A DNA stretch of 64,000 nucleotides from Bacteroidales bacterium (GTDB lineage: Bacteria > Bacteroidota > Bacteroidia > Bacteroidales > UBA932), in NCBI GenBank assembly GCA_012522855.1, contig JAAYJQ010000012.1, positions 62,001-126,000 of the forward strand, given 5' to 3'. The notes below the pieces were generated by a model. That model saw only the letters and a list, made by a program, of their open reading frames with translations. It did not search any database and was not told the DNA's origin. The number at the start of each line of letters is the position of its first letter. The first letter of the stretch is position 1. A program made the position numbers and the translations under genes. Of the stretch, positions 60,097-64,000 are shown in pieces.

Positions 60097-60318
60097 TTAT
60101 TTTGAGAATAGCTTCTTTATGGGGAAAAATTCTTTGCCGGGAAAGATCAGTCCGAGAATCCAGGCAATGATCCACCAGCCCAATAGGAGTATTCCAACAT
60201 ACGGTGCGATCGCGATCAGCAGCAACGTGCCCATGGTCAGTCCCAATAACTTGAGGAAAAAGAGCAGGCAACCATTCATAGCATTGACACTGTCTGAGTA
60301 TTTAGGATTATTCCTCAT
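60097..60318 (-). CDS. Small two-TM membrane protein
   Basis: A 73-residue protein (MRNNPKYSDSVNAMNGC...) with two hydrophobic helices (LFFLKLLGLTMGTLLLIAIA and ILLLGWWIIAWILGLIF) and a basic tail (IKKLFSK). The ATG at 60316-60318 overlaps the AAA ATPase stop as ATGA, so translation is coupled. No named family is evident. Two-TM peptides next to nucleases and ATPases recur as effectors in defence cassettes; that role here is speculation. Confidence 0.65.
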   Translation of the reverse strand: MRNNPKYSDSVNAMNGCLLFFLKLLGLTMGTLLLIAIAPYVGILLLGWWIIAWILGLIFPGKEFFPIKKLFSK

Positions 60319-61973
60319 GATGCGCACGATAATTTAAAACCGATCCTACTCCCCGGGTTTTTCACAAGCGATTCTTCCCGACAAAGTTGGAACAGCCGTT
60401 CAAGACCACTATTTGTCCCGAAAAGAATGTTGTCAATGATATTTTTTCTGACAATATTCTCAATCTGGCCGCCGCTGAACTTGAATGCGCGTGCGATTGT
60501 CAGCGATTCTTCTTCTGTCAAGGCAGGAAATTGTGATTTCCAGATTCGCGCCCTGGATTCCAGGTTGGGTTTTGTGAAGCGCACCTTGTAAAGGAAGCGG
60601 CGTTCGAAAGCCGGATCCAGATTATTCTGCAGATTTGTAGTAGCGATCAAGATGCCGCTGAAATTCTCCATTTCTTGCAGGAGAATGTTCTGCACGCTAT
60701 TTTCCATCCGGTCCACAGCCCTTACAGCGTTTCCCATCCTTGTTCCGAGAATCGCATCTGCTTCGTTGAAGAGCAGTATCGGGCAACGTTCTTCTGTTGA
60801 ACATGCTAGACGATAGTCCCTGAAGAGCTCACGCACATTTTTCTCGGTTTCCCCGATGAAACAGTCTCGAAGTTGCGCGACGTCCGTTTCAATGATTTTT
60901 CTTCCGGTTTTCCGGGCAATCTGATAGACGGTTTCGGTCTTGCCGGTTCCGGGCTCTCCGTAAAAGAGGCATGTGAAGCCGGTCCGAAGACCTTTGGACG
61001 ACATGTTCTCAAACACTTTTTTCAAAGCTTCCTCCTCCAGAAGTTTTTCCAATCGTTCCAGTTGCTGTTCCTCCTCCGGATTGTAAAACATTTCTTTGAT
61101 AGGTTTCTCGCCGCAGTCGATGCAGTCGATCGGTTCAATTGTATCGACTTCTTCTTTTCTTTCGGTGGTCTCCGAAAACAGTTGTTCTATTACATCGTCC
61201 GTAAACGTAAAATATTCCCGCCCTATCTCCGACGGCCTAATGAGCCCGATTGTCTCAAGGCGCAATTTCCCGCCCGCATACCGGTTCTTCAACTCAGTGA
61301 TCCAGGAGTGGTCAGGAACGTACTCAGCGATGTCGTCCATGTCGTAGATCTTCAAACTGCAATGGAGATACAAATGGATCAACGTATAGAACATCAAACG
61401 TTCCATCCCGTCCAAGTTCCCATTTTTCAGATATTGAACATAACTTTTCCCGATGGAGGTGTCTGGATTTGCGCTGCACAAGCCATCGATTTCTTCAAGC
61501 GCGAAAGAAACCGGCAATTCTTTTTCCGCCATGTGTTTTACGAAAAAGCCGATCTTTCGAAAAATCCTTTTCGTGCTCATTCCTTCCTTTTGAGGCATTG
61601 GGTATACCTCATCTCTCATGAGGAACTCGATCACCTCCGGAGGAACCCGAATTCCGCTCTTCGCTTCAACCTGAATGAGCCCGCGGTTCTGAAGCGCGTA
61701 GAGATCTTTTGAAAAGCTCAAGAAACGCAGGTAGGTCATCCCCAATGCCTTTCCGATATGGGTGAAACTGCGTTTGCTGATCGAGTCGCAATGAATGATC
61801 ACGGCAAGCAAGACAGATTGGAAAGGTTCAATTGACAATCTTTCCTTCAGATACGTTGTCTCTTTTGAGAAGACCGTCAGATTTGCGGGATCAATGTGGA
61901 TGTCTCCGCCTGCATCCGTACAAGATCCTTCAATTATTTGAAGGATCTTGTCCAGCGATTCTGTCAAACTCAT
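60315..61973 (-). CDS. AAA+ ATPase with N-terminal winged-helix-like region
   Basis: A 552-residue ATPase. Residues ~1-290 are helical with winged-helix-like stretches (SFTHIGKALGMTYLRFLSFS, YALQNRGLIQV); a CIDCGEKPIKEMFYNPEEE segment precedes the ATPase. The AAA core has Walker A FYGEPGTGKTETVYQIAR (~residue 340), Walker B ILLFNEADAILG (~400) with Asn where Asp is usual, sensor 1 LIATTNLQNNLD and the Arg finger region AFERRFLYKVRF. The start at 61973 overlaps the HAD gene stop as ATGA; an in-frame ATG six bases earlier is possible. Likely a protein or DNA remodeller acting with its operon partners. Confidence 0.87.
   Translation of the reverse strand: MSLTESLDKILQIIEGSCTDAGGDIHIDPANLTVFSKETTYLKERLSIEPFQSVLLAVIIHCDSISKRSFTHIGKALGMTYLRFLSFSKDLYALQNRGLIQVEAKSGIRVPPEVIEFLMRDEVYPMPQKEGMSTKRIFRKIGFFVKHMAEKELPVSFALEEIDGLCSANPDTSIGKSYVQYLKNGNLDGMERLMFYTLIHLYLHCSLKIYDMDDIAEYVPDHSWITELKNRYAGGKLRLETIGLIRPSEIGREYFTFTDDVIEQLFSETTERKEEVDTIEPIDCIDCGEKPIKEMFYNPEEEQQLERLEKLLEEEALKKVFENMSSKGLRTGFTCLFYGEPGTGKTETVYQIARKTGRKIIETDVAQLRDCFIGETEKNVRELFRDYRLACSTEERCPILLFNEADAILGTRMGNAVRAVDRMENSVQNILLQEMENFSGILIATTNLQNNLDPAFERRFLYKVRFTKPNLESRARIWKSQFPALTEEESLTIARAFKFSGGQIENIVRKNIIDNILFGTNSGLERLFQLCREESLVKNPGSRIGFKLSCAS
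61920..61951. repeat. Perfect 14-bp inverted repeat in 5' coding region of AAA gene
   Basis: ACAAGATCCTTCAA (61920-61933) and TTGAAGGATCTTGT (61938-61951) are exact reverse complements with a four-base loop. The mRNA would form a very stable hairpin starting about 22 bases after the AAA start codon. Confidence 0.85.
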
Positions 61974-62551
61974 GCGCATTTCTTTTCTAAAGACCGATTT
62001 TCTTGAATTTTTCTAAGACCGATTTTATTGAAAAACGCCTCTAAACCATTTTTCTCAGCGTCATAATTTTTCACCTGAATACCCCATTCCAACGCCCTCC
62101 CGTGATCTTCTTCATAATTACTGAACAACACCATATCCTTTTTCTCGTGTTTACCGTCTTTCAACAATTCTTTTATCCAATCTCCATTTATATCAAACAC
62201 TTCTATATCTCTACAATTATTCCTTAACAAAATTCCTTCAACCTTTCCCTTTCTATGCGCGCTTACGACCACGATCTTCAAACGACCCCTATCCCTCAAC
62301 TCTTTCAAAACCTTAAAAATTTCTTCCGTAACTCCCTCAAACTTACTCTTTTCGAACTCCTTGTCATAAAACTCTTTTTCTCTCCGATCCAACCATTCTC
62401 TTTTCTCATTCTCAAACCTACTCAACTCATCATCCCGTGTTCTCAATCTCCTTTTTCTCATCTCGCTCGCGAGCGCTTTTTCGAGACGTTCATCTTTGTT
62501 AAAATCTTTAACCAAAACGTTTTCCATTCTAAAAACAATGATTTTCTTCAT
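61970..62551 (-). CDS. HAD-like protein lacking the nucleophilic Asp
   Basis: A 193-residue protein with a HAD-like plan: KKIIVFRMENVLV occupies motif I but has Arg8 and Glu10 in place of the catalytic Asp pair. IVVVSAHRKGKV resembles motif II, and MVLFSNYEEDHGRALEWGI resembles motif IV. A highly charged helical cap lies between them (~20-75). It is therefore probably a pseudo-enzyme or binding protein rather than a phosphatase. Its DNA is far more AT-rich, with Lys/Glu/Asn-rich codons, than the rest of the window, a sign of transfer. It is first in the operon and coupled to the AAA gene by an ATGA overlap. Confidence 0.65.
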   Translation of the reverse strand: MKKIIVFRMENVLVKDFNKDERLEKALASEMRKRRLRTRDDELSRFENEKREWLDRREKEFYDKEFEKSKFEGVTEEIFKVLKELRDRGRLKIVVVSAHRKGKVEGILLRNNCRDIEVFDINGDWIKELLKDGKHEKKDMVLFSNYEEDHGRALEWGIQVKNYDAEKNGLEAFFNKIGLRKIQENRSLEKKCA

Positions 62552-62660
62552 ATAATATATTTTAAAAAAGAACAGTCATAAAAATACAACAGAGCAAGAA
62601 GTTACCTTCTTATTCCATCTTATTTTTTATTAATATTATTTATGTTGGAAATTTGAGCCC

Positions 62661-62691
62661 CAAATATATGTAAAAATACCCAAATTACAAA
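62661..62691 (-). promoter_or_regulatory. Promoter of HAD-AAA-2TM operon
   Basis: On the minus strand TTTG (62688-62691), a 19-base spacer, then TATATTTG (62661-62668). A leader of roughly 100 bases would precede the HAD start and contains a small AAGAAG-TTAC-CTTCTT hairpin. Confidence 0.65.
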
Positions 62692-62718
62692 ATTTATTTT
62701 CGATCTTCGGCATCAATT

Positions 62719-62750
62719 TTTGCCAAAACTAGGCACAATTATTATCTTTG
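62719..62750 (+). promoter_or_regulatory. Promoter of WYL regulator gene
   Basis: TTTG (62719-62722), a 20-base spacer, then TATCTTTG (62743-62750), 18 bases before the ATG. It is back to back with the HAD operon promoter; only 27 bases separate the two -33 boxes, a natural place for a shared operator. Confidence 0.7.
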
Positions 62751-62768
62751 ACGGAAAATAGGGGTGTT

Positions 62769-63695
62769 ATGGCATATCTTGATTTTAAACGCTACGTCTG
62801 GCTCATCGACCTTCTCAACAATGTAGATGGAGCAACTTTCTCGGAAATCGATGATGCTTGGCAAGATGAGCCCGTGTTGAATCCACAGGGCGCAAAATTT
62901 CCGAGACGGACTTTTCATAATCATTTGGCTGCCATCGAGCATGTTTTCGGTGTGGTTATCAAGAGGATCGATGGCAAGTATCGGATTGCCGAGGAGGATC
63001 TTTATGCGAAGAGGATGCAGAAGACGTTGATGTCCCTGCTTTCCATCCAGAACACCATTGACCGGTCCAAGGATCTGAAAGGACGTATTCTTTTTGAGGA
63101 TGACCCCAACGTCTCTCCGGAGTTGACGCGTCGGATCATTCATGCGATGAACAATAGAAGAAAGGTCAGACTGAAATACCAAAAATTTGGTGAGAAGCGT
63201 GTTACCACCCGCTTGGTATCTCCCTATTGCTTGAAGATGTTTAAGCATCGATGGTATTTGTTGGCGAAGGAAGGGGCAACCTTGAAGGTCTTTGCCCTGG
63301 ACAGCAGGATGCAGGATGTTGATGAAACAAGGGAGGCATTTGACTTGCCCGCTGATTTTGATGCGAAGGGGTATTTCCATGATGCCTTTGGCATTCGTAC
63401 GGGAAAGCCAAAACTCGTACACGTAAAAACCTACGGACAGGAGACCGATTACTGGCGTTCAGCTCCGCTGCATCACTCCCAGCGAGAAGTACGCACCACC
63501 GACAATTTTTCCATCTTCTCTCTTAAAGTGAACATCGACGCCTGGGAACTGATCCAGGAACTGCTCTCCCGGGGCGGTTCCATCGAGATTCTGAAGCCCG
63601 ATTCCCTGCGTAAAGAAATGGCGCTCCAGATTGCTAGTATGCGGGAACGTTATGCCGAGTTGAAAGACCTTGATAAAGCGCCCAGGGTGATGTAG
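62769..63695 (+). CDS. WYL-domain transcriptional regulator
   Basis: A 308-residue WYL regulator. The start at 62769 gives MAYLDFKRYVWLIDLL. An N-terminal winged-helix-like region (~1-75, with FPRRTFHNHLAAIEHVFGV as the recognition segment) is followed by the WYL domain (~135-210: NNRRKVRLKYQKFGEKRVTT, KMFKHRWYLLAKEGATLKVF) and a WCX-type C-terminal domain (~225-300). WYL proteins sense nucleic acids or nucleotides and often control defence loci. It is divergent from the HAD-AAA-2TM-nuclease operon and probably regulates it. Confidence 0.92.
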   Translation: MAYLDFKRYVWLIDLLNNVDGATFSEIDDAWQDEPVLNPQGAKFPRRTFHNHLAAIEHVFGVVIKRIDGKYRIAEEDLYAKRMQKTLMSLLSIQNTIDRSKDLKGRILFEDDPNVSPELTRRIIHAMNNRRKVRLKYQKFGEKRVTTRLVSPYCLKMFKHRWYLLAKEGATLKVFALDSRMQDVDETREAFDLPADFDAKGYFHDAFGIRTGKPKLVHVKTYGQETDYWRSAPLHHSQREVRTTDNFSIFSLKVNIDAWELIQELLSRGGSIEILKPDSLRKEMALQIASMRERYAELKDLDKAPRVM

Positions 63696-64000
63696 AGGGA
63701 TCTTATCGTTACTTTTCAGATCGGATACTTTCTGTAATGATAATATCGCCAAAGAGGGGTATTGTTTCAAACAGGGAGTCTAAAATTGTTCTAGCAACTT
63801 CGTAAGATTTATACAATAATAATTTCAGGGTCGTTTGGCGGTCCTGACCTTTTTATTATTTCCTACTCAGACTTACTTTTTAGTACACTATCAAGTCGGT
63901 CTAATAGAACCACCAAGTCCATTAACAATATTCTCAAAGAACTTTTATGATTATATACTAGATTATAGTAATTGGTTCATCATGAACAGATTATATTCTA
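63696..64000. other. Terminal AT-rich stretch without a supported gene
   Basis: All six frames are interrupted by stops and no family motif is visible. A possible short hairpin (TCAGG...CCTGA near 63826-63848) followed by a T-rich run could be a terminator. No tRNA is seen. The stretch may continue into accessory DNA beyond the window. Confidence 0.4.

Noticed and set aside
61970-62551. Active HAD phosphatase
   Set aside because: The nucleophile Asp of motif I is replaced by Arg and the acid Asp by Glu, so catalytic function is not supported.
1-64000. CRISPR array, tRNA, rRNA, or intact insertion sequence
   Set aside because: No regularly spaced repeats, cloverleaf, rRNA signature, transposase or integrase motif was found by reading both strands. 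A tRNA scan and profile search would settle it.

Overview
The window looks like a chromosomal segment of an uncultured, fairly GC-rich member of Bacteroidales (Bacteroidota), probably a gut or rumen type. The reasons are a SusC/SusD/SusE-F starch locus, recurrent promoters of the Bacteroidota form (a TAnnTTTG -7 box, sometimes with a TTTG -33 box 18-20 bases upstream), lipoprotein and C-terminal-Phe outer-membrane protein signatures, and almost no Shine-Dalgarno dependence. No rRNA, tRNA, CRISPR array or intact insertion sequence is visible.

Layout. 1-5065: histidine degradation operon (ftcD-hutU-hutH, minus strand, hutH cut by the window edge). 5185-7994: periplasmic transglutaminase-like protein and Tat/lipoprotein dipeptide epimerase. 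8102-14181: aldo/keto reductase, a metallophosphoesterase-PQQ propeller fusion and a GH2 beta-galactosidase. 14182-14815: non-coding stretch with degenerate repeats and the broken start of a Tat-signal gene. 14816-16837: glyA and a SpoU-type RNA methyltransferase. 16791-31874: a LytTR two-component pair divergent from a starch/maltodextrin utilization locus (MFS transporter, susC, susD, a six-module susE/F-like lipoprotein, susG-like and susA-like GH13 enzymes). 31882-39055: polyprenyl synthase, then a TetR-controlled RND efflux operon. 39177-45884: rsgA, then a MarR-led six-gene operon encoding a heterodisulfide-reductase-like iron-sulfur/flavin complex with its own membrane quinone module. 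45914-54398: MATE pump, SGNH hydrolase, OPA-family MFS, MazG, YghO-like acyltransferase, RF1, a large palindromic element, and a preQ1-I-like riboswitch ahead of a queuosine precursor transporter and queF. 54551-57173: outer-membrane protein, membrane-anchored Ser/Thr kinase and a DNA-binding-like protein. 57317-64000: an accessory region with a SprT-like protease, a DUF2779 nuclease, a two-TM peptide, an AAA+ ATPase, a degenerate HAD protein and a WYL regulator.

How it works together. The starch locus would bind and import glucans at the outer membrane, cut them at the surface (SusG-like) and in the envelope (SusA-like), and move products inward through the MFS carrier, probably under the adjacent LytTR system. 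The Hdr-like operon has flavin, two HdrC-type ferredoxin-like subunits, HdrB and a fused NarI-like/HdrD subunit, and so would exchange electrons between an unknown soluble partner and menaquinone. The last 7 kb is the best candidate for an undescribed system: a translationally coupled HAD-AAA-2TM cassette followed by a nuclease, with a divergent WYL regulator, AT-rich DNA at one end and a perfect 14-bp hairpin inside the ATPase gene.
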